Shown: piece after piece, positions 33,880 through 42,986 of the stretch
Position numbering within the stretch: the first letter of the stretch is position 1
Layout: each line of letters begins with the position of its first letter
NCBI GenBank assembly: GCA_964465015.1
Contig: CAYXHP010000020.1
Span: forward strand, 1 to 64,000
Direction: 5' to 3'
DNA length: 64,000 nucleotides
Source of the DNA: Humimonas sp964465015
GTDB lineage: Bacteria > Gemmatimonadota > Gemmatimonadetes > Palauibacterales > Palauibacteraceae
Notes under the pieces: model-generated
Databases searched by the model: none
Told to the model about the DNA's origin: nothing
Seen by the model: only the letters and a program-made list of their open reading frames with translations
Program-made: the position numbers and the translations under genes

Positions 33880-35022
33880 TCAGCATCTCCGCTGGGCCGC
33901 GATGTTGAGGAGGACGCCCGTCCCGAACAGGGCCATCACCAGGTAGGTGCCTCCCGCGCTGACGAACGGGAGGTTGATCCCCGTGGTCGGCAGCACGCCG
34001 AGGGTGACGCCCAGGTGGCCGAACGCGGTGACGGCGACGATCGCGGTGATTCCGACGCCGAGGAGGCGTCCGAACAGGTCGGGCGCTGACGAGGCGATCC
34101 GAAGCGCCACCAGCGTCCAGGCCAGGAAGAGACCGATGACCAGTACCGAGCCCACCAGACCCCACTCCTCCGCGATGATGGGGAAGATGAAGTCGTTCTG
34201 GGGCTCGGGGAGGTAATAGAGTTTCTGTCGGCTGGCGCCGTACCCGACCCCGAACAGGCCCCCCGAACCGATGGCAATGAGGGACTGGCGGAGCTGGTAT
34301 CCGACCCCCTGCGCGCCGGGCGTCGGATGGAGGAAAGCCGACACGCGGCTGGAGCGGTAGCCGGCGTGGGTCACCACCAGCCAGGCCAGCGGTAGTCCCA
34401 TTCCGGCCATGAGGGCGAAGTGGCCCAGCCTGGCGCCGGCGGCGAACAGGAGGATCCCGGTCACGGCCGCGGTGAGGAGAGCGGCCGAGAAGTGGGGCTC
34501 GAGGAGGAGGAGCCCGCACACGCCGCCGGCCACCAGGAGGAAGGGCCCCAGACCATAGCGGAGGCTGTGCAGTCGGTCCTGCTTGCGAACCGCGGTGGCC
34601 GCCACCCACACGACCAGAGCGTACTTGGCCAGCTCCGAGGGCTGCACGGTCATCCCGAGCCGGAGCCAGCGGCGCGCCCCGTTCACGCGGGGTGCCAGCC
34701 GCTCCGTTCCCGGCAGCACGACGATGACCAGGAGGAGGGTCGCGCCGATGAGCATCGGCCACGCCAGGCGGCGCCACACCCGGTAGTCGATGAACCTGGC
34801 GGCCGCCATGGCCACGAGCCCCACCGCCGCGTGCGTCGCCTGCTGGAGCAGGAAGTACGTGCTCGGCAGGCCCTCGGAGGTGGCCACGAACGAGCTGGCG
34901 CTGTACAGCCACAACAGACCGAGCCCGAGGAGCAGGATCGTGAGGGCGAACAGCGCCCGGCCCGCCCACGGCGCGGCCTTCGATTCCTCCTGGACATCCA
35001 GGGCGCGCGTGAACACGGTCAT
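33880..35022 (-). CDS. ftsW: Septal SEDS glycosyltransferase FtsW
   Basis: 380 residues, about ten TM helices. SEDS landmarks: RRWLRLGMTVQPSELAK, GYQLRQSLIAIGSGGLFGVGYG, LPEPQNDFIFPIIAEEWG (the extracellular-loop Asp thought to be catalytic is kept) and LPFVSAGGTYL. The QPD(L/F)GT motif reads EPHFSA here, a non-catalytic variation. Polymerises lipid II with the cognate PBP, FtsI, encoded upstream. ATG overlaps the murD stop (ATGA). Confidence 0.96.
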   Translation of the reverse strand: MTVFTRALDVQEESKAAPWAGRALFALTILLLGLGLLWLYSASSFVATSEGLPSTYFLLQQATHAAVGLVAMAAARFIDYRVWRRLAWPMLIGATLLLVIVVLPGTERLAPRVNGARRWLRLGMTVQPSELAKYALVVWVAATAVRKQDRLHSLRYGLGPFLLVAGGVCGLLLLEPHFSAALLTAAVTGILLFAAGARLGHFALMAGMGLPLAWLVVTHAGYRSSRVSAFLHPTPGAQGVGYQLRQSLIAIGSGGLFGVGYGASRQKLYYLPEPQNDFIFPIIAEEWGLVGSVLVIGLFLAWTLVALRIASSAPDLFGRLLGVGITAIVAVTAFGHLGVTLGVLPTTGINLPFVSAGGTYLVMALFGTGVLLNIAAQRRC

Positions 35023-36419
35023 GCCGGGGAGCCCGAGGCAGCGCGGCGGCGGCGGCGCTCCACCGCCTCGACGAAGGCCTCGCCCCGTGCCTCGTAGTCG
35101 CGGAACATGTCATAGCTGGCGCAGGCGGGAGAGAAGAGCACCACGTCGCCCGGACGCGCCAGCTCTCCGGCCGCCCGAACCACGGCCTCCATGCCCGCCT
35201 CGACCCGGACCTCCGGCACCGCCTCACCCAGCTCGGCCACGATCTGCGGCGCCGACTCTCCGTAGGCGACCAGTGCCCGGACCCGCTCGCGGAGCAGGGG
35301 GACGAGCGGGGCATACGGCTCGCCCTTGCCCCGGCCACCCAGGATGAGCACGAGCGGCCGATCGAACGCCCGCAGGGCCACGAGCGTGGCCGACACGTTG
35401 GTGGCCTTGGAGTCGTTGATCCACAGGACGCCGTCCGAGGCCACCGGCTGCAGACGGTGTGGCAGGGCCTCGAAGGAGGAGAGGCCGAGGCCGATCTCCG
35501 GACCGCGGCATCCGGCCAGGGCCGCAGCCAGCCCGGCAGCGAGAGCGTTGGACACGTTGTGGCCTCCCGCCAGCCTGAGCTCCTCCACGCCGCACCAGCG
35601 CTCGGAGCGGCCCGGGATCCCCAGGCGCAGCCCGCCCGCCTCGTCCACCCAGGCGCCCCGCTCGACCCGCGACTCGATGGAGAAGAGGAAGTGCTCGCCC
35701 GCGGCCCCCCGCGCGAGCCCCAGCACGTCCCGGTCGTCGCCGTTCAGCACCCAGCGACTGTCGTCGGTCGCGTTCTCGAACAGGCGGGCCTTGTCGGCGT
35801 AGTAGCTGTCGACGTTGCGGTACCGGTCCAGGTGGTCGGGCGCCAGGTTGAGCAGCACTCCGATCTCCGGACGGAAGAGCGCGATGTCGGCCAGCTGGAA
35901 GGAGCTGACCTCCAGGACCACCCAGTCGGGCTGCGCCTCCTGGGCGGCCACGTCCGACAGCGGCCTGCCGATGTTCCCGGCCGTGACGACGTCCAGACCT
36001 CCGCGCGCCATCACGTGGCCACACAGGGCGGTGGTCGTCGTCTTCCCGTTCGTGCCGGTGATCGCGATCGTGCGCGAGCGCAGATACCGCCACGCCACCT
36101 CGATCTCCGCCAGGGTTCGCACACCGGCGTCCCGGACCGCCCGGCGGATCTCGGTGGCGGGCCCGATTCCCGGGCTCGCGATCACGAGGTCGGAGGCCAG
36201 CACCCTTTCCAGGTCGTGCCGGCCCGCCTCGGCTTCGATGCCCTCCGCGCGCAGCCGCTCCACGGCGGCCTGCTGGGAGGACCCATCCACTCGATCGGAA
36301 GCGTAGACCCGTCCCCCGCGGGCGTGGACCAGGCGCGCGGCCGCCACGCCCGAGCGGCCCAGGCCGAGAACCGCGACGCGGTCGCCGGTCCGGAACGGAG
36401 GCTCCCCGTGTGCCGCCAT
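35019..36419 (-). CDS. murD: UDP-MurNAc-L-Ala--D-Glu ligase MurD
   Basis: 466 residues. VAVLGLGRSGVAAARL (UDP site), ITGTNGKTTTTALCGH (P-loop), LEVSSFQL, NLAPDHLDRY, INDSKATN and SPACASYDMF motifs. Adds D-Glu. ATG at 36419 has AAGGTG upstream; a GTG codon immediately before it is possible. The ATG overlaps a TGA that would terminate full-length mraY, so murD was evidently coupled to a longer mraY frame. Confidence 0.97.
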   Translation of the reverse strand: MAAHGEPPFRTGDRVAVLGLGRSGVAAARLVHARGGRVYASDRVDGSSQQAAVERLRAEGIEAEAGRHDLERVLASDLVIASPGIGPATEIRRAVRDAGVRTLAEIEVAWRYLRSRTIAITGTNGKTTTTALCGHVMARGGLDVVTAGNIGRPLSDVAAQEAQPDWVVLEVSSFQLADIALFRPEIGVLLNLAPDHLDRYRNVDSYYADKARLFENATDDSRWVLNGDDRDVLGLARGAAGEHFLFSIESRVERGAWVDEAGGLRLGIPGRSERWCGVEELRLAGGHNVSNALAAGLAAALAGCRGPEIGLGLSSFEALPHRLQPVASDGVLWINDSKATNVSATLVALRAFDRPLVLILGGRGKGEPYAPLVPLLRERVRALVAYGESAPQIVAELGEAVPEVRVEAGMEAVVRAAGELARPGDVVLFSPACASYDMFRDYEARGEAFVEAVERRRRRAASGSPA

Positions 36420-36472
36420 CACCGCACCTTGAGGGTGGCGAGGCCCACGAGCGCGCACAGGATGGCCAGGAT
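36419..36472 (-). pseudogene. mraY: Detached C-terminal helix of mraY
   Basis: Immediately after the mraY TAA and in the same frame are 17 codons encoding ILAILCALVGLATLKVR and then TGA. LATLK(V/L)R is the standard MraY C terminus (last TM helix). The TGA shares its A with the murD ATG, the same coupling seen throughout this operon. Without read-through this segment is untranslated. Confidence 0.85.
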
Positions 36473-37525
36473 TTAGAACCGCACCACGACCCGGGTCTCG
36501 GGCCACCCGAGCTTCTCGAAGTGGTGGTGGAGCGGCGCCATGCGGAACATCCTCCGGCCCGTCCCCGTGCGCCACCGGGTGAGCTTGAACCACCCGGTCT
36601 GCAGCATCACGGACACCGCCTCGGCCACGAACACGCCTCCGACGATGAGGAGGAGGAACTCGGACTTGAGCAGCACCGCCACCGCCCCGATCGCGCCGCC
36701 GAGGGCCAGAGAGCCGGTGTCGCCCATGAACACCTCGGCCGGTGGGGCGTTGAACCACAGGAATCCGATCGCCGCGCCGGTGAGCGCCGCGCAGAAGACC
36801 GTCAACTCGCCCGCGCCGGGCAGGTACAGGATCTGGAGGTAGGTGGACGTGTCGACGCGGCCCACCACGTAGGCGAACGCCCCGAACGCGAGGGCCGCGA
36901 TGGCCGACAGCCCCGCCGCGAGGCCGTCCAGTCCATCGGTGAGGTTGACGGCATTGGAACTCCCGGTGACCACCAGGGCCACGAACACGGGGAACGCGGG
37001 GGCCCAGAAGGCGATGTGCAGGTTCTTGAAGAAAGGGAGCGAGGTGCTCGTGGGCGGATTGGCCGAAAGCGGGTGCAGCAGGAGCACCGCCCCCAGGGCC
37101 AGGCCGAGCAGCATCTGCCACGCCAGCTTCTGCCGGGCGATGAGCCCGCGGGGCTCGTGGCGCACGACCTTGAGGTAGTCGTCCAGGAAGCCGATGCCGC
37201 CCATCCACGCCGTCACGAGGAAGGCGATCTGCACGTAGGTCACGTCCAGCCGCGCCCACAGGAGCGTGGGAAGGAGGGTCGCCGCCAGGATGACCAGCCC
37301 TCCCATGGTCGGAGTTCCCGCCTTCTCCAGGTGCGACTTCGGCCCCTCCAGCCGCACCACCTGCCCCCAGCCGCGGCGGCGGAGCCAGCCGATCACCGGA
37401 CGGCCCACCAGGAAGGTCGTGAGCAGGGCCGTGACCATCGCTCCCGCGGCGCGGAACGAGATGTACTGGAACAGGTTGAAGACGATGCTGCGGTCGGAGA
37501 GCGGGAAAAGGACGTGGTAGAGCAT
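36473..37525 (-). CDS. mraY: MraY, phospho-MurNAc-pentapeptide transferase, C-terminally truncated
   Basis: 350 residues, about nine TM helices. Conserved MraY motifs: KAGTPTMGG, GFLDDYLKV (Mg-binding DD), NAVNLTDGLDGLA, GFLWFNAPPAEVFMGDTGS and APLHHHFEKLGWPETRVVVRF. The frame then meets TAA where the family has Trp (RFW), losing the final TM helix encoded just downstream. Makes lipid I from undecaprenyl phosphate and UDP-MurNAc-pentapeptide; essential in walled bacteria. ATG at 37525 overlaps the murF stop by one base (TGATG). Confidence 0.95.
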   Translation of the reverse strand: MLYHVLFPLSDRSIVFNLFQYISFRAAGAMVTALLTTFLVGRPVIGWLRRRGWGQVVRLEGPKSHLEKAGTPTMGGLVILAATLLPTLLWARLDVTYVQIAFLVTAWMGGIGFLDDYLKVVRHEPRGLIARQKLAWQMLLGLALGAVLLLHPLSANPPTSTSLPFFKNLHIAFWAPAFPVFVALVVTGSSNAVNLTDGLDGLAAGLSAIAALAFGAFAYVVGRVDTSTYLQILYLPGAGELTVFCAALTGAAIGFLWFNAPPAEVFMGDTGSLALGGAIGAVAVLLKSEFLLLIVGGVFVAEAVSVMLQTGWFKLTRWRTGTGRRMFRMAPLHHHFEKLGWPETRVVVRF

Positions 37526-39003
37526 CAGTAACCGCCCACGCCGGGCCCATCGGACCCGTGGCGGGGGCCGGCCCCGCCGCACCCGGCGCCGACCAGGCCA
37601 TGCGAGGGGAACACTTCCGCCAGCCGGTCCACCACGCGCTCCATGTGCACGCCGCGCGAGCCCTTCACCAGGACCGCCTCGTCCCCCCGCAGCAGGTCGC
37701 CGAGGATGCGGCCCGCTTCCTCCGCATCGACCGCGGCCACGACGGGACCGGCCGGCAGCGCATCCGGGGCGGCGCGATCTCCCTCGGCCGACCCTGCGGC
37801 GGCCAGCCGCTCGAAGGCCGCGACGAACTCGCCGGTGGCGACGATGGGGCCGAACCCCGCCTCCAGCAGGCGACCGGCGATGGCATCGTGGGCGGCGTCC
37901 GAGCTCTCCCCCAGCTCCAGCATGGTGCCCACCGCCGCCACGAGCCGCCGGTCCGGGAAAGACTCGGTCGTATAGGCGATGGCCGACTCGAAGGACTCGG
38001 GATTGGCGTTGTAGCAGTCGGCCACGACGAACAGGCCGTTCATGTGCCGCAGCACGCCGCGCAATCCGAGCGGCCGGAAGCGGGCCAGGCCGCGCGCCGC
38101 GTCAGCCGGGCCGACACCCACGTGCTCGGCCAGCGCCGCCGCCATCAAGGCGTCCCGGAGGTGGTGCTCTCCGCCTGCGGCCACCCGGTAGCGGGCGGAG
38201 CCGCGCTCGAAGTGAGCGTGCTCGGCGTCCCAATCGGCGTGGTCGGGCCGGTAGCCGGCGGCCTCCCCCAGGCCCGCCACCACGACATCCGGGCGGATCT
38301 TTCCGGCCTCGACGGCCAGCTCGGGCGGCCGCTCGCCGACGACCACGACGCCGTGGGGGCTCGCGCCGCGGACGAGCTCGAGCTTCTCTCGCATCACGCC
38401 CTCGAGGCTCCCGAAGCGCTCCAGGTGCGCGGGTCCGATCGTGGTCACGATCGCATCGTCGGGGGCGGCGATCTGGGCCAGGCGCGCGATCTCGCCCGGG
38501 GCGTTGGCCCCGAGCTCGAGCACCCACACGTCGGCCTCGTCGGGGGCGGCCAGGATCGTGAGCGGGAGCCCCACGAGGCTGTTCAGGTTGCCGCGCGTGG
38601 CGTGCACCGTTCGCGTCACCGACAGCGCCGCCGCCACCATCTCCTTGACCGTCGTCTTCCCCGAGCTCCCGGTGATCCCGATCACGCGCGCTCCGGCGCG
38701 GCGCCGCCGGGCGGCGGCCAGGTCCCCGAGGGCGCGGACCGTGTCGTCGACCTCGAACCACTCGACATCCAGCGACGGCCGGCGATGTCCCGCCGGAACG
38801 ATGGCGCCCGCCACGCCGCGCGAGACGGCGTCCTCCAGGTGCTCGACTCCGTGCGTCCGCTCCCCGGGCAGAGCCACGAACAGGGCGCCGGGAGCGGCCT
38901 CCCGGCTGTCGGAGCAGACCGACGCGTACGCGACGTTCGTCGGCGCGGGCGGGAGTCCGAGCGCCTCGCGGATGAAGCGGGAGTCGAGGCGGAACGCGGT
39001 CAC
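37525..39003 (-). CDS. murF: UDP-MurNAc-tripeptide--D-Ala-D-Ala ligase MurF
   Basis: 492 residues. VCSDSREAAPGALFVALPGERTHG N-domain, GITGSSGKTTVKEM P-loop, TRGNLNSLVGLPLT, LELGANAPGEIA, TIGPAHLERFGS and VADCYNANPESF motifs. The C-terminal tail after VFPSHG is Gly-rich and not conserved. Completes the pentapeptide. GTG start overlaps the murE stop by four bases. Confidence 0.96.
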   Translation of the reverse strand: MTAFRLDSRFIREALGLPPAPTNVAYASVCSDSREAAPGALFVALPGERTHGVEHLEDAVSRGVAGAIVPAGHRRPSLDVEWFEVDDTVRALGDLAAARRRRAGARVIGITGSSGKTTVKEMVAAALSVTRTVHATRGNLNSLVGLPLTILAAPDEADVWVLELGANAPGEIARLAQIAAPDDAIVTTIGPAHLERFGSLEGVMREKLELVRGASPHGVVVVGERPPELAVEAGKIRPDVVVAGLGEAAGYRPDHADWDAEHAHFERGSARYRVAAGGEHHLRDALMAAALAEHVGVGPADAARGLARFRPLGLRGVLRHMNGLFVVADCYNANPESFESAIAYTTESFPDRRLVAAVGTMLELGESSDAAHDAIAGRLLEAGFGPIVATGEFVAAFERLAAAGSAEGDRAAPDALPAGPVVAAVDAEEAGRILGDLLRGDEAVLVKGSRGVHMERVVDRLAEVFPSHGLVGAGCGGAGPRHGSDGPGVGGY

Positions 39004-40598
39004 GAGCCGGCCTCTCGCAGCCCGGCGCCGGTCAGCTCCGCCACGATTCCGGCCTCATCGAACGGCTCCCTGCGCTCGCCCAGGACCTGGTAGGTCTCGT
39101 GCCCCTTGCCGGCCAGGAGGACGACATCGCCCGGCCGCGCCTCGGCGAGCGCGGCCGCGATGGCCTCGCGCCGGTCCATGACCACCCGGTGGGGAGCGCC
39201 GTTCATCCCGCGCTCGATCTCTCGCACGATCTCGGCCGGATCCTCCGAGCGGGGATTGTCCGTGGTCAGGAACACGAGATCGGCGCGCTCGGCAGCCACG
39301 TGGCCCATGAGCGGCCGCTTGCCCGCGTCCCGGTCGCCTCCGCATCCGAATACGAGGAGGAGCCGCCCGTCCTCGGGGCGCAGCGCGTCCAGGACGCGCT
39401 CGAAGGCGACGGGCGTATGAGCGTAGTCGCGCAGGACCAGCGCCGGGCCACGATGAAGGACCTCCATGCGCCCGGGGACCTGCGGAGCCGAAGAGAGCCG
39501 GGCCGCGACGACGTCGGGCTCGAGACCCAGCGCCACGGCCGCGGCCGCCGCCCCGAGCGCGTTGTAGATGTTGAAGCCGCCGGGAAGGGGAAGCTCCACG
39601 GGCACCCGTCCACCCTGGTACGTCATTGTCCATCGACTCCCGCCGAGGGAGTGCTCGATATCGACGGCGCGCACGTCGGCGGCATCCGACACCCCGAAAG
39701 TCAAACGGCGAGCCTCGCCCGGCTCGAGCTCGGACCAGGCCGGCTCGTCCGCGTTCACCACACACACCCCTCCCGGCCGAACGAGGCTCGCCATCCGAAG
39801 CTTGGCGCGTCGGTAGCTGTCCATGTCGACGTGGTAGTCCAGGTGCTCCCGGCTCAGGTTCGTGAACACGCCCGCCGCGAGCGCCAGACCATCGGTCCGG
39901 TGCTGGTCCAGGGCATGCGAGGAGATCTCGAGCGCCACGTAGCCGGCCCCGCCATCCCGCAGGTCCGCAAGGCGCTCCATGAGCTCCACGGGCCCTGGGG
40001 TGGTCAGGGCGCCGGCCTCGCGACGTCCGTCGGGCCGGATGACCCCGAGCGTGCCGATCGAGGCGGCCGGGTGGCGGGCGCCGAGGAGGTGCCGGAGGAG
40101 CCACACGGTGGTCGTCTTGCCGTTCGTCCCGGTCACGCCCACGGCGTCGAGCGCCTCGCCGGGATCTCCATGGAAGAGCGAGGCCAGGTGCGACGCCGCG
40201 GCCCGTACATCCGGTACCACCAGCTGCGGCAGGGAGCAGCTCGGGTCCGGCCGCTCGACCACAGCGGCCGCGGCTCCCGACCCGTGGGCGGCCTCGAGGA
40301 AGTCGCGGCCGTCCAGCCGCGTGCCCGGAATGGCGCAGAACAGCTCGCCGTGGCTCACGCGGCGGGAGTCATCGGCGATGCCCGCGAGCACCTCGGGGGG
40401 GGAGCCGACCCAGCGCCCGGCCAGACCGCGCCGGGTCAGTCTGCGCTCGATGGCTTCTCTCCCGATCACCGCTCGCGCGTCCTCGTGATGCGATGTGTAC
40501 CGCCGCCCGGTCGATCCGGATGCGGACTCCACGTCCCCCATACGCTCTGCCGCCGGGTCCGCGGTCCGGACGACACGGATCCCCGCCGGCCCGTTCAT
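39000..40598 (-). CDS. murE: UDP-MurNAc-dipeptide--meso-DAP ligase MurE
   Basis: 532 residues. IADDSRRVSHGELFCAIPG N-domain, GVTGTNGKTTTVWLL P-loop, EISSHALDQHR, TNLSREHLDYH, and DNPRSEDP (about 447-454), the pocket motif specifying meso-diaminopimelate over lysine. ATG at 40598 is 13 bases after the ftsI stop; ATG 40541 is an alternative giving a more usual N-terminal length. Shows that the wall is mDAP type. Confidence 0.95.
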   Translation of the reverse strand: MNGPAGIRVVRTADPAAERMGDVESASGSTGRRYTSHHEDARAVIGREAIERRLTRRGLAGRWVGSPPEVLAGIADDSRRVSHGELFCAIPGTRLDGRDFLEAAHGSGAAAAVVERPDPSCSLPQLVVPDVRAAASHLASLFHGDPGEALDAVGVTGTNGKTTTVWLLRHLLGARHPAASIGTLGVIRPDGRREAGALTTPGPVELMERLADLRDGGAGYVALEISSHALDQHRTDGLALAAGVFTNLSREHLDYHVDMDSYRRAKLRMASLVRPGGVCVVNADEPAWSELEPGEARRLTFGVSDAADVRAVDIEHSLGGSRWTMTYQGGRVPVELPLPGGFNIYNALGAAAAAVALGLEPDVVAARLSSAPQVPGRMEVLHRGPALVLRDYAHTPVAFERVLDALRPEDGRLLLVFGCGGDRDAGKRPLMGHVAAERADLVFLTTDNPRSEDPAEIVREIERGMNGAPHRVVMDRREAIAAALAEARPGDVVLLAGKGHETYQVLGERREPFDEAGIVAELTGAGLREAGS

Positions 40599-40611
40599 GT
40601 CCCCCGGCGTC

Positions 40612-42648
40612 TCAGCGCAGCCGTACGGTCGCGCCGGCCGACACCCGACTCCCGGGCGTCGGGAGCTCCGCCTGGACCGTGCCGGTAGCTTCCAGCGCCA
40701 CGCGCAGACCGAGCTCGTGAAGGCGGGCCACGGCCGAGCGCACCGGGAGGCCCCGCAGGTCGGGCAACACGCGGTCCGCGGTCGTCTCGTCGTGACCGGC
40801 CGACCAGTTCTCGGGCGCGGCATTGACCGCGAACACGAACGGACCCTGTGCCCCCTTCGTCTCCGGCGCGGCGGTCGCCGCCTGGTCGTCGCCCCACACG
40901 GGCCTCGCGGGCGCCGGCGCCGACCGGGCCAGGTCGCCGTCGGGCAGGGTCACGCCGCGCGTGGCCAGGGCCGCCTGCAGCATGGAGCGGCTGACCGGCG
41001 CGGCCGTGGAGCCGCCGAAGTAGGAGCCCTGCGGATCGTCCAGCTTCGTGAGCACGACGAGCTTCGGCTCGTCTACGGGCGTATACCCCACGAACGAGGC
41101 GGAGTAGCGTCCGCGCTCGTATCCCTGCCCCAACGCCACACGGGCCGTGCCGGTCTTGCCGGCCACCGGGAGCGTGGCGAGGCGCGCCCGGCTCCCGGTG
41201 CCGCTCTCGACGACCGTGGCCAGCACCCGGGTCACGGCGTGCGCGACTCGTGGATCGATCACGCGGCGCACCGGCCGGGGGTCGCGGCGATAGATCACCT
41301 GGCCATCCGGGGCGCGGATCTCCCTTACCAGGTAGGGGCGCATCAGCACGCCGCCGTTGGCCAGGGCGGCATAGGCGGACACGAGCTGGACCGAGGTGAC
41401 CGAGATCTCGTAGCCCATGGCCAGCGACGCCTGACTGAAGCCCGACCAGTCGTCCGGTCGGCGAAGGAGGCCGGAGGACTCCGCCGGATACTCGATTCCC
41501 GTGGGAACGCCGAAGCCGAAGTCCCGCAGGAAGTGGTACTGCAGGCCCGGGGAGAGCCGGGCGGAAAGCTTGGCGGCTCCGATGTTGCTCGAGAACCGGA
41601 TGACGTCCGCCACGCTGAGGCTGTCCTCGCCGTGCACGTCCCGAATCGTGCGCCCATCGGTGTGCCAGACGCCGTTCTCGGTGTCGATCTTCTCACCCAG
41701 CCGGACCTTTCCCTCGGAAAGCAGGCTGGCGAGAAGGAAGGGCTTCAGGGTCGAACCGGGCTCGTAGGGGTCGGTGAAGGCCGGTACGCTGAGTGGATCG
41801 CCGGCCCGCCGGCTCGCCACGGCCAGGATCTCGCCGGTGGTCGGATCGGCCATGATCACGTCGCCCCCCGAGGCGCCCGTCTCCTTGAGGGCACGGTCCA
41901 GCGCGTCCTCGGCGATGCGCTGCAACTCGGCGTCGATCGTGAGCACCACGTCGTCCCCGGGTCGCGGCTGGGTCACTTCCCCGTCCGGGATCCGGTAGGT
42001 CCGGCCGCGGGCATCGCGCCTCGCAAGGGCGGCGCCGGCCGATCCCCGCAGCAGCGAGTCGAGCACCAGCTCCAGTCCCGAGCGTCCGTTCCCGTTCGGG
42101 CTCACCGAGCCGAGGAGGCTCCGGGCCAGCGAGCCCTCGGGATACACCCTGGCCGCCAGTGGCTCGAAGTGGAGGCCCTCGTGCACGGCCGCCTGGAGAC
42201 GCTCCTTCTCCGCGGAGGTCACCTTTCGGGGCACCGCCACCCAGCCGCCATCGGCCGTGGCCAGACGGCGCTCATCGGCGTGCGACAGCCCGAGCACTCG
42301 TGCGATCCCGGCGGCCGCGCGGCGTGGCGAGGAGGCTTCGGCAGGAGCCAGATAGGCTCGATACTCCCGTGAGCTGAGGACGAGAGGACGGCCGTCACGG
42401 TCCAGGATCGACCCGCGCTGGGCCGGGATCCGCACCTTCTCGGCGTTCTGCGCCTCGGCCAGCTTCTCCCACCGGTCCCCCTGCACCACCTGCAGATCGG
42501 CCGCACGCGCGACGCAGATCAGGCCGAACAGGATCCACACCACCGCCAGGACGCGGGTCCGCCGCCGGTGGACGGCAGGGGAAGGCTCCTCGGGGTGCGC
42601 GGCATGACCGCTGCCGTCGGTGGAACGGCGGAGCGGCAGACCCTTCAC
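40612..42648 (-). CDS. ftsI: Septal transpeptidase FtsI (class B PBP) with PASTA domain
   Basis: 678 residues. One TM helix at about 31-49, pedestal domain with RGSILDRDGRPL, transpeptidase motifs EPGSTLKPF (Ser299), FSSNIG (SxN, 353-355) and AGKTGTA (Lys498). A single PASTA-like domain (DLRGLPVRSAVARLHELGL) ends the protein, a trait more familiar from Gram-positive PBPs and some diderm phyla. Crosslinks septal peptidoglycan with FtsW. GTG start overlaps the ftsL stop by four bases. Confidence 0.96.
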   Translation of the reverse strand: MKGLPLRRSTDGSGHAAHPEEPSPAVHRRRTRVLAVVWILFGLICVARAADLQVVQGDRWEKLAEAQNAEKVRIPAQRGSILDRDGRPLVLSSREYRAYLAPAEASSPRRAAAGIARVLGLSHADERRLATADGGWVAVPRKVTSAEKERLQAAVHEGLHFEPLAARVYPEGSLARSLLGSVSPNGNGRSGLELVLDSLLRGSAGAALARRDARGRTYRIPDGEVTQPRPGDDVVLTIDAELQRIAEDALDRALKETGASGGDVIMADPTTGEILAVASRRAGDPLSVPAFTDPYEPGSTLKPFLLASLLSEGKVRLGEKIDTENGVWHTDGRTIRDVHGEDSLSVADVIRFSSNIGAAKLSARLSPGLQYHFLRDFGFGVPTGIEYPAESSGLLRRPDDWSGFSQASLAMGYEISVTSVQLVSAYAALANGGVLMRPYLVREIRAPDGQVIYRRDPRPVRRVIDPRVAHAVTRVLATVVESGTGSRARLATLPVAGKTGTARVALGQGYERGRYSASFVGYTPVDEPKLVVLTKLDDPQGSYFGGSTAAPVSRSMLQAALATRGVTLPDGDLARSAPAPARPVWGDDQAATAAPETKGAQGPFVFAVNAAPENWSAGHDETTADRVLPDLRGLPVRSAVARLHELGLRVALEATGTVQAELPTPGSRVSAGATVRLR

Positions 42649-42986
42649 CGGCCGTCTCCGGGAGCGGCCGGCGAGTCGACGCGAGCGGTGTCCGCGCGCA
42701 GGAAGGTGATGTCCGAGTCATCGGCGGGATGGAGCCCGATCCGTCCGGCGGCGACCAGCATGCGTTCGCGGGAGGAGAGGGAGTCCAGGCGGCGCATCCC
42801 GTCCGTGAGGCGAGCCCGCATATCGATCGTCTGCCGGTCCAGCGCGGAGAGCCGGCCGGAGAGCCTGCGGGCCTCGGAGCCACGCTCCACGGAGAGGAGC
42901 ATCCCGGCCGCCAGCGCCACCAGGCCGCCCGCCAGGCCCATCCGGAAGCCCAGGCGACGCGGAGCCGGCCTCTTACGCCGACTCAT
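42645..42986 (-). CDS. ftsL: Cell division protein FtsL
   Basis: 113 residues: basic cytoplasmic tail, one TM helix (about 16-32), then a periplasmic heptad-like helix (RRLSGRLSALDRQTIDMRARL). FtsL proteins are poorly conserved; the call rests on size, topology and position between rsmH and ftsI. ATG lies inside the 3' end of rsmH (14-base overlap). Confidence 0.85.
   Translation of the reverse strand: MSRRKRPAPRRLGFRMGLAGGLVALAAGMLLSVERGSEARRLSGRLSALDRQTIDMRARLTDGMRRLDSLSSRERMLVAAGRIGLHPADDSDITFLRADTARVDSPAAPGDGR

Noticed and set aside
33880..35022. FtsW QPD motif reading EPH, possibly an inactive enzyme
   Set aside because: The loop Asp in PQNDFIF, considered catalytic in SEDS proteins, is present; the EPH change is not in the active centre.
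36473..36475. Recoding of the mraY stop as selenocysteine or pyrrolysine
   Set aside because: Those use TGA and TAG; this codon is TAA, and no recoding element is apparent.
35019..37601. Single 860-codon minus frame that would fuse an mraY-region leader to MurD
   Set aside because: The part upstream of 36419 is an off-frame reading of mraY; MurD homology begins at 36419.
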